Shown: positions 46,855 through 55,396 of the stretch, piece by piece
Layout: each line of letters opens with the position of its first letter
How positions within the stretch are numbered: position 1 is the stretch's first letter
Position numbers and translations under genes: made by a program
Assembly: GCF_000378085.1 (NCBI RefSeq)
Contig: NZ_KB899214.1
Coordinates: 1 to 64,000 of the forward strand
Direction of reading: 5' to 3'
DNA from: Hoylesella loescheii DSM 19665 = JCM 12249 = ATCC 15930
Lineage (GTDB): Bacteria > Bacteroidota > Bacteroidia > Bacteroidales > Bacteroidaceae
Length of the DNA: 64,000 nucleotides
Notes under the pieces: generated by a model
Told to the model about the DNA's origin: nothing
Database searches by the model: none
Seen by the model: only the letters and a program-made list of their open reading frames with translations

Positions 46855-48837
46855 ATGAAAAGAAAGATTGCACTAGTTTTGTTCGCCCTTATCTCGTTGA
46901 TTGCTCGCGCTCAGTTCAATGTTGATAGGTTGATGACAAGCGGACAGATAGCCCTCCACTACGAGGACTACGTGCTTTCCATGCAATATTTCAACCAAAT
47001 CATCTCTCTTCGGCCCTACCTTTACCAGCCATGGCAATACCGTGCCATCGCCAAATATTATTTGGACGATTACGTAGGGGCCGAAGAAGATGCAGGTGAG
47101 GCTATCTCGCTGAATCCCTATATCGAAGATATCTACGATCTTCGGGCCATTTCGCGTATCAGGCAAAGCAAGTTTCAGGAGGCCATAGCCGATTATAACC
47201 GGGCAATTAAGCTCAATCCGCGCAATCGAAACTATTGGTACAACCGTGCAGCTTGTCGTATGAACAGCAAGGATTATGCAGGTGCGCACCGCGACATCGA
47301 CACGATTGTTACGCGTTGGGCCAACTATGCCAACGCTTACACCCTTAATGCCGAGATCTATCTGCACGAGAAAGATACTCTTAAAGCTGCCGATTGGTTA
47401 GACAAGGGTTTGAAACTAGACCCCTACGACGCGAATGTGTGGACCATGAGGGCGTATATCAGCCTTTCACGGAAGAAATGGCGCGAGGCCGATGAATTCT
47501 TAGGAAAAGCCATTCACTTAAAGCCTAAGAACGTAGATAATTATCTTAACCGTGCGATAGCTCGTGTTAACCTCAACAATCTGCGTGGAGCGATGGCCGA
47601 TTACGATCTTGCCTTGGAGTTAGATCCCAACAATTTCTTGGGTCATTACAATCGCGGACTGCTTCGTTTGCAGTTAGGCGATGACAATAGGGCCATCGCC
47701 GACTTCGACTTCATTATCAAAATGGAGCCTGCCAACTTCATGGCTGTGTTCAATCGTGGTATTTTGCACGAGAAAACGGGTAACATACGCGCTGCCATAG
47801 ACGACTATTCGGCTGTTATTAAGCAGTTCCCCAACTTCTGGGTAGGCCTTTCTTATCGTGCCCGTTGTTATCGTAGACTGGGTATGACGGCTAAGGCCGA
47901 GCTCGATGAGTTTAAGATTTTCAAGTCGCAGATGGACAAACGCTTGGGTGTTCAGGCCCGTTGGAGTCGCGCCAAACTGAAAGAGGTGCGCAAGCGAAGC
48001 GAAATAAGCATGGACAAATACAACCAAATGGTGGTGAGCGACGAAAATGAAGTGGCTCACGAATACCAAAGTCGTTATCGCGGACGTGTGCAAGACAACT
48101 CTTCTAGCACATCACTCATGCCCATGTTCCACCTTTCACTCGTGCCATACGCCAATGGAATACGTTCGTATCAAGCTTTCGACCGCGACGTAGAGCAGTT
48201 TAATCGCGTGGCTAAACCCATCAATCCCTTATACGTGGCTTGTGGAAACGCGCAATTAGACGAAACGCGCTCGAAAAGATACTTTGGTCTGGCCGAGTCG
48301 TTATCCTTGAAAATAGGAACAAATAAGAACAATGCCGAACTGCGTGCTCTGTTATTGCAGCGTGCCGTGGCATATAGCACACTGCAAAACTTTGATGCGG
48401 CGATAGCCGATCTCACAACGCTGCTCTCAATCGACAGCGTTTCTGCTTTGGCCTATTGGCATCGGGCGGTTTGTCAGATGGCTATGAGCGGTTTCAAGGC
48501 ATCAAATGGGGCCGACGTGAAATTGCAGGAAGCAGGGGCACTGTCTGATCTCAATCGTGCCATAGCGTTGCAACCTCAAAACGCTTACTTATATTATTGT
48601 AGGGCGAACTTGTATCATAACCAAGGCAATAACGATAAGGCCATTGCCGATTATACCTCAGCCATCAAGCTCGATACCCGTTTTGCTGAAGCCTATTTTA
48701 ATCGCGGACTGTCTTACGTTGCTCGTGGCGATCGCTCGCAAGGTGTCAAAGACCTTAGCAAAGCAGGCGAATTAGGTCTCTATTCGGCATACAACATCAT
48801 CAAGAAAAACAGCGCTTCGCCAGCGAAGAAGCAATGA
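46855..48837 (+). CDS. Large TPR-repeat exported protein
   Basis: Protein of 660 residues with a signal peptide (MKRKIALVLFALISLIARAQ) and about twelve tetratricopeptide-like repeats (for example AIADYNRAIKLNPRNRNYWYNRA and AIADYTSAIKLDTRFAEAYFNRG) in two blocks (about 30-360 and 490-650) split by a basic, low-similarity linker. TPR blocks mediate protein contacts; the partner is unknown. It lies 67 bp after def. The copy number of repeats and the linker are like other Bacteroidales outer-membrane-linked TPR proteins. Confidence 0.85.
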   Translation: MKRKIALVLFALISLIARAQFNVDRLMTSGQIALHYEDYVLSMQYFNQIISLRPYLYQPWQYRAIAKYYLDDYVGAEEDAGEAISLNPYIEDIYDLRAISRIRQSKFQEAIADYNRAIKLNPRNRNYWYNRAACRMNSKDYAGAHRDIDTIVTRWANYANAYTLNAEIYLHEKDTLKAADWLDKGLKLDPYDANVWTMRAYISLSRKKWREADEFLGKAIHLKPKNVDNYLNRAIARVNLNNLRGAMADYDLALELDPNNFLGHYNRGLLRLQLGDDNRAIADFDFIIKMEPANFMAVFNRGILHEKTGNIRAAIDDYSAVIKQFPNFWVGLSYRARCYRRLGMTAKAELDEFKIFKSQMDKRLGVQARWSRAKLKEVRKRSEISMDKYNQMVVSDENEVAHEYQSRYRGRVQDNSSSTSLMPMFHLSLVPYANGIRSYQAFDRDVEQFNRVAKPINPLYVACGNAQLDETRSKRYFGLAESLSLKIGTNKNNAELRALLLQRAVAYSTLQNFDAAIADLTTLLSIDSVSALAYWHRAVCQMAMSGFKASNGADVKLQEAGALSDLNRAIALQPQNAYLYYCRANLYHNQGNNDKAIADYTSAIKLDTRFAEAYFNRGLSYVARGDRSQGVKDLSKAGELGLYSAYNIIKKNSASPAKKQ

Positions 48838-49179
48838 CGAGGGAAAACGCCCAATGCATTCGTTTAATTTAACGTTTAAGATTGACGCTTGACATCACAT
48901 CCTTTTGGCAGCATAAACCCATCTCTTGTTGTGTTTATATGTTCAAAATGCTGAGTTTTAAAATACAAAGAATTTGATGTTAAGAGCCTGTTTTAAAAAC
49001 AAGTTTGTTATAATTCTTTGCTTAAAATTCGTTTTTCTCCTTATATAGCGTTAACTTTGCAATGTCGTTAGGAAGAAATTGCTAGCAGGTTTTGCCTGTT
49101 CTGCCGAAGCTGAAAAATGCTCGAAGCGCGGTAGAGACGGTACTTTCGCACGATATTCACTTTATTAAAAGATAAGGAT
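48838..49179. other. Gap with the promoter and long leader of the DUF1573 gene
   Basis: Contains the -7 box at 49052 and a leader of about 115 bases. GAGCCTGTTTTAAAAACAAG (48985-49004) resembles ends of repeats seen in this order, but I find no partner for it here. Confidence 0.5.
49052..49059 (+). promoter_or_regulatory. -7 box of the DUF1573 gene
   Basis: TAACTTTG; predicts a leader of about 115 bases before the ATG at 49180. Confidence 0.5.
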
Positions 49180-49569
49180 ATGAAGAAATTGGTATTGCTT
49201 ACAATGATGCTTTTCGCATTCGTTGGATTTGCTGTAGCACAGCAAAAAGCAGAAATTAAATTTGATAAGCTTACCCACAACTTTGGTAGTTTCAGTGAGA
49301 AGAACCCCGTTCAGGAGTGCACGTTCACCTTTACCAATGTTGGTCAGGCTCCCCTTGTCATCAACCAGGCCGTGGCAAGCTGCGGCTGTACCGTCCCCTC
49401 GTACCCCAAGGCTCCCATTAAGCCAGGTGAGAAGGGCGAAATAAAAATTACATACAACGGCAAGGGTAAGTTTCCTGGGCATTTCAAGAAAACCATTACC
49501 ATCCGTACTAATGCTACAACCGAGATGACTCGCCTTTATGTTGAGGGCGTGATGGAAGAAGCGAAGTAA
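49180..49569 (+). CDS. DUF1573-family exported protein
   Basis: Protein of 129 residues: signal peptide (MKKLVLLTMMLFAFVGFAVAQ) and one Ig-like domain with the family core NFGSFSEKNPVQECTFTFTN and the cysteine pair SCGCTVP. DUF1573 proteins are common in Bacteroidetes and resemble ASH/MSP domains. The role is unknown. A terminator at 49667 ends the transcript. Confidence 0.9.
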   Translation: MKKLVLLTMMLFAFVGFAVAQQKAEIKFDKLTHNFGSFSEKNPVQECTFTFTNVGQAPLVINQAVASCGCTVPSYPKAPIKPGEKGEIKITYNGKGKFPGHFKKTITIRTNATTEMTRLYVEGVMEEAK

Positions 49570-49666
49570 CTAAACGGCGAATGAACGAAGTTGGCGAACC
49601 GTAAAAACGCTGCACATACAAAGATTGCTGTGCAAGCGAATTTTATAAGGATGCGCCCTAAATAAT

Positions 49667-49701
49667 AAGGTGTTTAAAGCGCGGCTTTAAACACCTTTTT
49701 T
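49667..49701 (+). terminator. Terminator of the DUF1573 gene, abutting the nrnA promoter
   Basis: AAGGTGTTTAAAGC (49667-49680) pairs perfectly over 14 bp with GCTTTAAACACCTT (49684-49697), 3-base loop, then a T-run that merges with the next gene's promoter. Confidence 0.85.
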
Positions 49702-49702
49702 G

Positions 49703-49710
49703 TAACTTTG
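49703..49710 (+). promoter_or_regulatory. -7 box of nrnA-like gene, leaderless layout
   Basis: TAACTTTG ends seven bases before the ATG at 49718, so transcription should start at or within a few bases of the start codon. Confidence 0.6.
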
Positions 49711-49717
49711 CACCATT

Positions 49718-50755
49718 ATGCAACTCGAAATACTCTCACAGTCCGATTCTAATACCTTGAACGGATTGATACAGGCAGCCCGCAACATCGTCGTTTGCTG
49801 TCATAAGTCACCCGATGGAGACGCTATCGGCTCTTCATTGGCATGGGCAGAGTACCTGCGACAAGTGGGTAAAGAGCCCCTTATCATTGTTCCCGATGCC
49901 TTCCCCGATTTTCTTAGATGGCTGCCAGGCGTAGAACGGGTGATGCGCTACGACAAACACACCGCCGTTTGCAATGCTCGCATAGCCGAAGCCGACCTTA
50001 TTTTCTGCCTTGATTTCAATGCAACGAACCGTGTAGACGACATGCAGCAAGCTTTGGAGGCTGCTACCGCCCAACGAGTTGTGTTCGACCATCATCTCAA
50101 TCCACAGATTGATGCACGCCTTTTGGTGTCGTTGCCCCAGATGAGCAGCACTTGCGAAATCGTGTTTTGCATCGTTTGGCAGCTCGGAGGTTTTGAAATG
50201 TTCAGTCGGCAGGCTGCTATTGCAGTGTATTGTGGCATGATGACCGACACGGGAGGCTTCACCTACAACTCCACTCGTCCAGAAATATACGTCATTATTG
50301 GGCATTTGCTCACTAAGGGGTTCGATAAAGACAAGATATATCGCAATGTCTACAATAATTATAGCTCATGGGCCATCCGCTTCCGAGGCTATCTGATGAG
50401 CCAAAAGCTCAATGTGCTCAACGAGCTTAACGCCTCGTACTTCTGCATAACACGGCAAGATATGAAGAACTTCCATTTTGTAAAGGGCGATGCAGAAGGT
50501 CTTGTTAACGAGCCTTTGCGTATAAAGGGGCAAAAGCTGGTTATATCGTTGCGCGAAGATACCGACAAGGATAACCTCATTTTGGTAAGTTTGCGTTCGG
50601 TGGACGATTTCCCTTGCAACGAGGTGGCAGAGCGTTTCTTCAACGGAGGCGGACATCTCAATGCCAGTGGAGGTAAACTATTCTGTTCGATGGACGAGGC
50701 TGAGCGCATTGTGCGCGATGCCATTATGGCATACGCAGACCGCTTACGGGCCTGA
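49718..50755 (+). CDS. nrnA: DHH-family oligoribonuclease / pAp phosphatase (NrnA-like)
   Basis: Cytosolic phosphoesterase degrading nanoRNA and 3'-phosphoadenosine 5'-phosphate. Length 345. DHH-family motifs are in order: DGDAIGSS (33-40), CLDFNATNR, FDHHLNP (DHH 124-126), MMTDTGGFTYNSTRPE, and the DHHA1 domain with GGGHLNASGG near the end. It stands alone between a terminator and a gap. The ATG lies directly after the promoter box. Confidence 0.92.
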   Translation: MQLEILSQSDSNTLNGLIQAARNIVVCCHKSPDGDAIGSSLAWAEYLRQVGKEPLIIVPDAFPDFLRWLPGVERVMRYDKHTAVCNARIAEADLIFCLDFNATNRVDDMQQALEAATAQRVVFDHHLNPQIDARLLVSLPQMSSTCEIVFCIVWQLGGFEMFSRQAAIAVYCGMMTDTGGFTYNSTRPEIYVIIGHLLTKGFDKDKIYRNVYNNYSSWAIRFRGYLMSQKLNVLNELNASYFCITRQDMKNFHFVKGDAEGLVNEPLRIKGQKLVISLREDTDKDNLILVSLRSVDDFPCNEVAERFFNGGGHLNASGGKLFCSMDEAERIVRDAIMAYADRLRA

Positions 50756-50903
50756 TAGCTAGTTCTTTCGTGGCTCTTCCATTATGTAAAAGTAATTGTA
50801 CTTCGTATTGTTTACATCGCAAAAGAGGTGTTTTGCGGTACTGGCAGATGTGTAAAAAACCAAAAATACGAGGCTGCACATCCGCAAAACGTAATATTTT
50901 TAT

Positions 50904-50911
50904 TATCTTTG
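50904..50911 (+). promoter_or_regulatory. -7 box of the DUF4827-glmM pair
   Basis: TATCTTTG, about 95 bp before the ATG at 51006. Confidence 0.5.
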
Positions 50912-51005
50912 CAGCATTGTGAACGAAGTTCGGCCCAATGTTCTTGAGGGAGCGAGTGGCTGTAACGGCAGTTTGCAATCTCACTATATAAAACTTAAAC
51001 GACGA

Positions 51006-51653
51006 ATGAAAAAATTGCTCTTTTCCCTTTTCCTCTTGGCTGGGGCTCTCTTGTGGCAATCGTGCAGCAAGTACGAAACTTATGCAGACCAAGTGGAAAC
51101 AGAACGAAATGCCATTAACAATTACATCACGAAGCAAAAAATCAAGGTTATTAGCGAAAGCGATTTTAAAGCAAACGACTTTAAAACCGACACAGCTAGT
51201 AATGAATATGTGCTCTTCGAGAGTTCGGGCGTGTACATGCAAATTGTACGTAAAGGTTCAGGAAGCAAGATTGAGCAAGGAAAGACCATGGATATTTTAT
51301 GTCGTTTCAGTGAAAGAAACTTGTTGACAGATAGCATTGAGCTTTCCAGCTTTCATCCCCGCTTTGTAGCTTGGGTTGATAAGATGGGCGTAACAAATAC
51401 TTCTGGCACATTCACTGCAAGCTTTAATGGCAATAACGGACTGATGTATAGGGCGCGTCAACGCACTAACGGAACATCAGTTCCCTCGGGATGGCTCACG
51501 CCTTTTACCTATATCTTGCTCGATAGACTTTCTTCTTCAAAAGATGCAGGTGCTCGTGTTCGTCTGATTGTACCCCACGACCGAGGTCATGGGGCGGCAA
51601 TTAAAAGTGTGACACCTTATTTTTATGAGCTTGAATTGAGCAAGGCAAAATAA
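51006..51653 (+). CDS. DUF4827-type FKBP-like lipoprotein
   Basis: About 215 residues. I start at 51006, where the lipoprotein signal MKKLLFSLFLLAGALLWQSC begins (lipobox LWQSC); the upstream 29 codons lack an export signal. The mature part (YADQVETERNAINNYITKQKIKVISESDF) matches the Bacteroidetes DUF4827 family, with an FKBP-like fold and the conserved RLIVPHDRGHGAA near the end. Prolyl isomerase activity is suggested by fold only. glmM follows 15 bp later. Confidence 0.82.
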   Translation: MKKLLFSLFLLAGALLWQSCSKYETYADQVETERNAINNYITKQKIKVISESDFKANDFKTDTASNEYVLFESSGVYMQIVRKGSGSKIEQGKTMDILCRFSERNLLTDSIELSSFHPRFVAWVDKMGVTNTSGTFTASFNGNNGLMYRARQRTNGTSVPSGWLTPFTYILLDRLSSSKDAGARVRLIVPHDRGHGAAIKSVTPYFYELELSKAK

Positions 51654-51668
51654 AATTCATATTCGGTT

Positions 51669-53054
51669 ATGACACTTATAAAATCAATTTCCGGCATCCG
51701 CGGTACTATCGGCGGAGCAGTTGGAGACACACTTAACCCGCTAGACATCGTTAAGTTTACCTCGGCTTACGCCACTTTCATTCGCCAAAGTATGCCTGCT
51801 GGCAGCAACAAGCTTGTTGTGGGTCGTGATGCACGCATTTCAGGCGAGATGGTTAAGAACGTGGTGTGTGGTACGCTCATGGGTATGGGCTTCGATGTCC
51901 TAAACATCGGACTTGCTACTACGCCTACCACCGAGTTGGCTGTTACCATGGCAGGGGCCGATGGAGGAATTATCATCACGGCCAGTCATAATCCGCGCCA
52001 GTGGAATGCCTTGAAATTGCTTAACAATAGAGGTGAGTTCCTAACGGCTGCCGATGGTGAAGAACTTTTGAAAATAGCCGAAAAGGCCGACTTTACTTAC
52101 GCAGATGTAGACCACCTGGGCCATTACACCGAGGACGACAGCTTCGATCAACGCCACATCGACAGTGTGTTGGCGCTTAAATTGGTTGATGCCGATGCCA
52201 TTCGTAAAGCAGGATTTAAGGTTGTTGTAGATGCGGTGAACAGTGTAGGAGGCGTTATCCTGCCTAAGCTGCTTAACCAATTGGGTGTGCAGTACACCAT
52301 GCTCAACGGTCAACCGACGGGCGATTTTGCTCACAATCCTGAACCTTTGGAGAAAAATCTCACGGAGATTATGACCGAGGTGAAGAACGGACGCTACGAC
52401 ATGGGTATCGTTGTAGACCCCGATGTAGACCGTTTGGTGTTTATTTGTGAGGATGGAAAGATGTTTGGTGAAGAGTACACGCTTGTTAGTGTGGCCGACT
52501 ATGTATTGTCGAAAACGCCAGGCAACACGGTGTCTAACCTCAGCTCAACTCGCGCCCTACGCGACGTTACGCTCAAACATGGTGGTCAATACACGGCAGC
52601 TGCTGTTGGCGAGGTGAATGTAACCACGCAAATGAAAGCCGTTAATGCCGTTATCGGTGGCGAAGGAAATGGTGGAGTAATCTATCCCGAAAGCCATTAC
52701 GGTCGCGATGCGTTGGTGGGTATCGCTCTCTTCCTTAGCAATTTAGCCCACAAGGGTTGCAAGGTGAGTGAGTTGCGTGCCACCTATCCCAACTATTTTA
52801 TCGCTAAAAATCGTATCGACCTTACGGCTTCTACCGATGTAGACGCTATTTTGGAACGCGTAAAAGAATTGTATAAAGACGAGCAGGTGAACGATATCGA
52901 TGGCGTAAAGATAGACTTTGCCGACAAATGGGTGCACTTGCGCAAAAGCAATACCGAACCAATCATCCGCGTTTATAGCGAAGCTGCGACGATGGAAGAG
53001 GCTGATGCCATCGGTAAGGAGCTGATGCAGGTGGTGTACGATATGAGTAAGTAA
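51669..53054 (+). CDS. glmM: Phosphoglucosamine mutase
   Basis: Converts glucosamine 6-phosphate to glucosamine 1-phosphate for cell-wall and lipopolysaccharide precursors. Length 461. The phosphoserine loop is TASHNP (Ser106), the metal loop is DPDVDRL (about 247-253), the sugar-binding motif is GGEGNGGVIYPE, and the phosphate-binding RKSNTEPIIRVYSEA is at the C-terminus. GlmM and related phosphomannomutases are similar, so the exact sugar is likely but not proven. It is the last gene before a 1.2-kb repeat-filled gap. Confidence 0.88.
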   Translation: MTLIKSISGIRGTIGGAVGDTLNPLDIVKFTSAYATFIRQSMPAGSNKLVVGRDARISGEMVKNVVCGTLMGMGFDVLNIGLATTPTTELAVTMAGADGGIIITASHNPRQWNALKLLNNRGEFLTAADGEELLKIAEKADFTYADVDHLGHYTEDDSFDQRHIDSVLALKLVDADAIRKAGFKVVVDAVNSVGGVILPKLLNQLGVQYTMLNGQPTGDFAHNPEPLEKNLTEIMTEVKNGRYDMGIVVDPDVDRLVFICEDGKMFGEEYTLVSVADYVLSKTPGNTVSNLSSTRALRDVTLKHGGQYTAAAVGEVNVTTQMKAVNAVIGGEGNGGVIYPESHYGRDALVGIALFLSNLAHKGCKVSELRATYPNYFIAKNRIDLTASTDVDAILERVKELYKDEQVNDIDGVKIDFADKWVHLRKSNTEPIIRVYSEAATMEEADAIGKELMQVVYDMSK

Positions 53055-53416
53055 CGGCTAGCTACGCTACTTTGGCATGCCGTATTCCTCGTTGTTACGA
53101 AGCACGGTATCAGTTAATGGCAGCGAAACCCGTTATGATCAATTCGCCTACACCCAAACATTGCACGCTTGTCGTTTCTCGTTTGCAATGCGGATAATAA
53201 CACTTAAAACGCCGTTTTCACATCTCCGGTTCAGCACCACTTATGTGGTATTGCTGTTACATGTTATCTGTAACATGGTTATACCATAACTGTAACAATA
53301 CGGGAGGAGTGAAAACGGCGTTTTATTGCTCCTAATGGGCTAGCATTTTGTTGTATCGAGGGCCTCGTAATACATGCAGAATGGCGGTTTATCTCATTAG
53401 TTGGTTACTCATCTTA
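53055..53416. other. Gap left of copy D with the F hairpin element
   Basis: No gene. Holds the hairpin-flanked dyad array at 53206-53325. Confidence 0.6.
53206..53325. repeat. Hairpin-flanked solo 22-bp dyad array, copy F
   Basis: Arms AAAACGCCGTTTTCAC (53206-53221) and GTGAAAACGGCGTTTT (53309-53324) pair perfectly over 16 bp. Inside are three units of exactly 22 bp (53232, 53254, 53276). The middle unit is C-TGTTACA-N7-TGTAACA: both arms differ from the common TGTTCCA/TGGAACA by matching changes. It could be a cruciform, a structured RNA or a glmM-side terminator. Confidence 0.7.
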
Positions 53417-54004
53417 TACGCGAGTTCGGGATAAGGCCAACTCATTATGCCAACTGCCACGTAGCACAAGTTGCTGAGATAGCCATCCCTTTACCTGTCC
53501 ATTCTTGTTCAGAGGGTATGGTTTCTTATCCCAACCTCACCAATTCACCATTCCATCTTTTGCATTTTCATAGCTCTGAAAATGCGCTTTCTAAGCCCTG
53601 ATGATGCATGATTACATTAATCGCCGTGCTAAATATGTTTTGGACGGCTGTTCCATGTCATCCGGAACGCTGTTCCAGTTTAGCTGGAATCACGTTCCAA
53701 CTAATCTGGAACAGGAGTCCATCTTAGCTATAACAAGGCGGGAACTTAAAAAGCTCACTACAAGAGCTTATCGGGTGGGGAATGAGAAATGGCGTTCAGA
53801 GATATAAATGGTGAATTGGCGATGGTGATTGGTTGTGGAACGAACCGCCTAGATAGTGCCAGGCTAGTATCAAACGTTACGTGAATTCGGGATAAGATAT
53901 GATGCATTCTTGAGCAAAACTAGATAAAAAACGAATATAGAATTCACCAACTAGCGCTACGCGAGGGTTGACATAGAGAACATCTTTTATCCCGAACTCG
54001 CGTA
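53417..54004 (+). mobile_element. 588-bp terminal-inverted-repeat element, copy D
   Basis: Its ends are a perfect 18-bp inverted repeat: TACGCGAGTTCGGGATAA (53417-53434) and TTATCCCGAACTCGCGTA (53987-54004). Each outer arm of about 120 bp again ends in a TTATCCC word, so the arms are themselves long imperfect inverted repeats of each other. It carries the 22-bp array at 53648-53735. Open frames of 66-68 codons here are not kept in copies A and B. Confidence 0.85.
53648..53735. repeat. Four-unit 22-bp dyad array in copy D
   Basis: Units start at 53648, 53670, 53692 and 53714, with the fourth degenerate as in copies A, B and C. Confidence 0.85.
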
Positions 54005-54162
54005 TCTTTTGTAAATGGGTCACTGTTTATTCCTCCTTAAATTCGTGTAAACAATGGCTTTTTTGTACGTTTTGTTACCAATGGCTTGTTTTTAATGTCC
54101 AAAAACTGTCATCTAATCGCTTGAAATTAAGGTCATAAATTGCGTTTTCCCCTTTTTTTTCG

Positions 54163-54170
54163 TACTTTTG
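54163..54170 (+). promoter_or_regulatory. -7 box of the 54272 gene
   Basis: TACTTTTG, about 102 bp before the ATG. No other structure is evident between 54005 and 54271. Confidence 0.5.
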
Positions 54171-54271
54171 CAGCTAGTATTCGCTCTGCTCGTGGCATTC
54201 GCCTTGTGGCTAAGGCATGGGATGGGGGTAGGGCGCGACACTTCTATTTACATTATTCGAAATAAAAAATT

Positions 54272-54895
54272 ATGGGATTATTTTCCTCAATATTCAAAAA
54301 ACAAGCCGACAACTCGAAAACGGGCGGCATGGAAGACTACATGACACTCGTGCGGGTTTACTTCCAAGCAACCCTCGCAGCCAATTTGGGTATAACCAAT
54401 TTGGCCATGCTTCCCGACTTACGGACGTACAAAACAACGCTGCGCATACCAACACAAAACAATAAGTTGGGCCTTGGAGAGAAGTCGCATTGCCGCAAAA
54501 TGCTGAAAGAGCTGTATAAAACAGACGACGATTTCTTTAAGGAAATAGATGCCAGCATCAGGAAAAATTGCCATAAGTTGCAAGATGTTCAGGTGTATCT
54601 GATACAATTCCAAAACTTCACACAAGACCTCATGATGCTCATGGGCAATCTTATGAAGTTTAAATTGCGCCTTCCCTCGTTCTTCAAGAAGGCCATTTAC
54701 ACGATGACACAACGCACCATCAACGACATTTTCAACAAGAACGACTTCTCTGATGCGGGCGTGTTGAAGACAGTCGCTTCCATCAGGCAATACAATAAAA
54801 GGTTGGGATTTAGCCAAAAATGGGTAACCGACTTTGTATTCCAAGTGGTGATGCTGGCCAAGAAAGAGCCACGGCCCGACGAAAAGGCCAAGTAG
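54272..54895 (+). CDS. Conserved hypothetical helical protein
   Basis: Protein of 207 residues. It starts MGLFSSIFKKQ, then mostly amphipathic helices rich in Lys, Phe and Met (QVYLIQFQNFTQDLMMLMGNLMKFKL). No signal peptide, no transmembrane helix and no known motif. It looks like an intact Bacteroidetes-specific cytosolic protein. I cannot name a function. A weak terminator-like hairpin (AAAGAAC..GTTCTTT, 54904-54931) follows. Confidence 0.7.
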   Translation: MGLFSSIFKKQADNSKTGGMEDYMTLVRVYFQATLAANLGITNLAMLPDLRTYKTTLRIPTQNNKLGLGEKSHCRKMLKELYKTDDDFFKEIDASIRKNCHKLQDVQVYLIQFQNFTQDLMMLMGNLMKFKLRLPSFFKKAIYTMTQRTINDIFNKNDFSDAGVLKTVASIRQYNKRLGFSQKWVTDFVFQVVMLAKKEPRPDEKAK

Positions 54896-54903
54896 GAACG
54901 AGG

Positions 54904-54931
54904 AAAGAACATTTTTTTGCTGCCGTTCTTT
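54904..54931 (+). terminator. Weak hairpin terminator
   Basis: AAAGAAC (54904-54910) pairs with GTTCTTT (54925-54931); TGTTTG follows. Confidence 0.35.
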
Positions 54932-55060
54932 TGTTTGTCGCACCCGCATGGCGGGAAATTTGGGCGTTGTTTTCGCTCATAATGCCCTGCCGATACAGTC
55001 TAATTACATTTTTTACAAGATGTAACGGGTTGAAAATTTGCGGTATCCAAATAAATAAGT

Positions 55061-55068
55061 TAAATTTG
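55061..55068 (+). promoter_or_regulatory. -7 box of the coiled-coil/zapA/rny group
   Basis: TAAATTTG, 19 bp before the ATG at 55088. Confidence 0.5.
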
Positions 55069-55087
55069 TAGTCAAATTGGTGTTTTT

Positions 55088-55396
55088 ATGGATGCAAACG
55101 AATTCACATTGTCGCTGTTTAGCACACGCCTGCGCCAGCTGCTTCTCCAATACAAAGAATTGGAGAAAAAGAATGCTGAGCTCCAGACGATGGTTGACGA
55201 GCGCGATGCCCGAATAAAGGAATTGGACGACAGTTTGCAATCTGTTTGCAAAAGCTACGATAGCTTGAAGATGGCAAAAATGGTCGAAATCACCGACGGC
55301 GACATGGAGTCGGCTCAGAAAAGGCTCTCTAAACTCATTAGGGACGTAAACAAGTGTATAACGCTCCTAAGCGAAAATAGCATTGATAATGGCTGA
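55088..55396 (+). CDS. Short coiled-coil protein preceding ZapA
   Basis: Protein of 102 residues. Residues of about 10-60 form a strong coiled coil (LRQLLLQYKELEKKNAELQTMVDERDARIKELDD shape). The C-terminal part (SAQKRLSKLIRDVNKCITLL) is helical. It resembles ZapB-like partners of division proteins by size and coiled coil. It overlaps zapA by eight bases. A division role is inferred from position. Confidence 0.7.
   Translation: MDANEFTLSLFSTRLRQLLLQYKELEKKNAELQTMVDERDARIKELDDSLQSVCKSYDSLKMAKMVEITDGDMESAQKRLSKLIRDVNKCITLLSENSIDNG

Noticed and set aside
53601..53807. A 68-codon frame in copy D with a similar 75-codon frame in copy C (27304), possibly a conserved small protein
   Set aside because: In copy B the same frame meets a stop in the first dyad unit. 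The similarity follows from the shared repeat, so it is not a kept gene.
54180..54260. tRNA-like GC-rich patch
   Set aside because: No cloverleaf, anticodon stem or T-loop sequence could be drawn.
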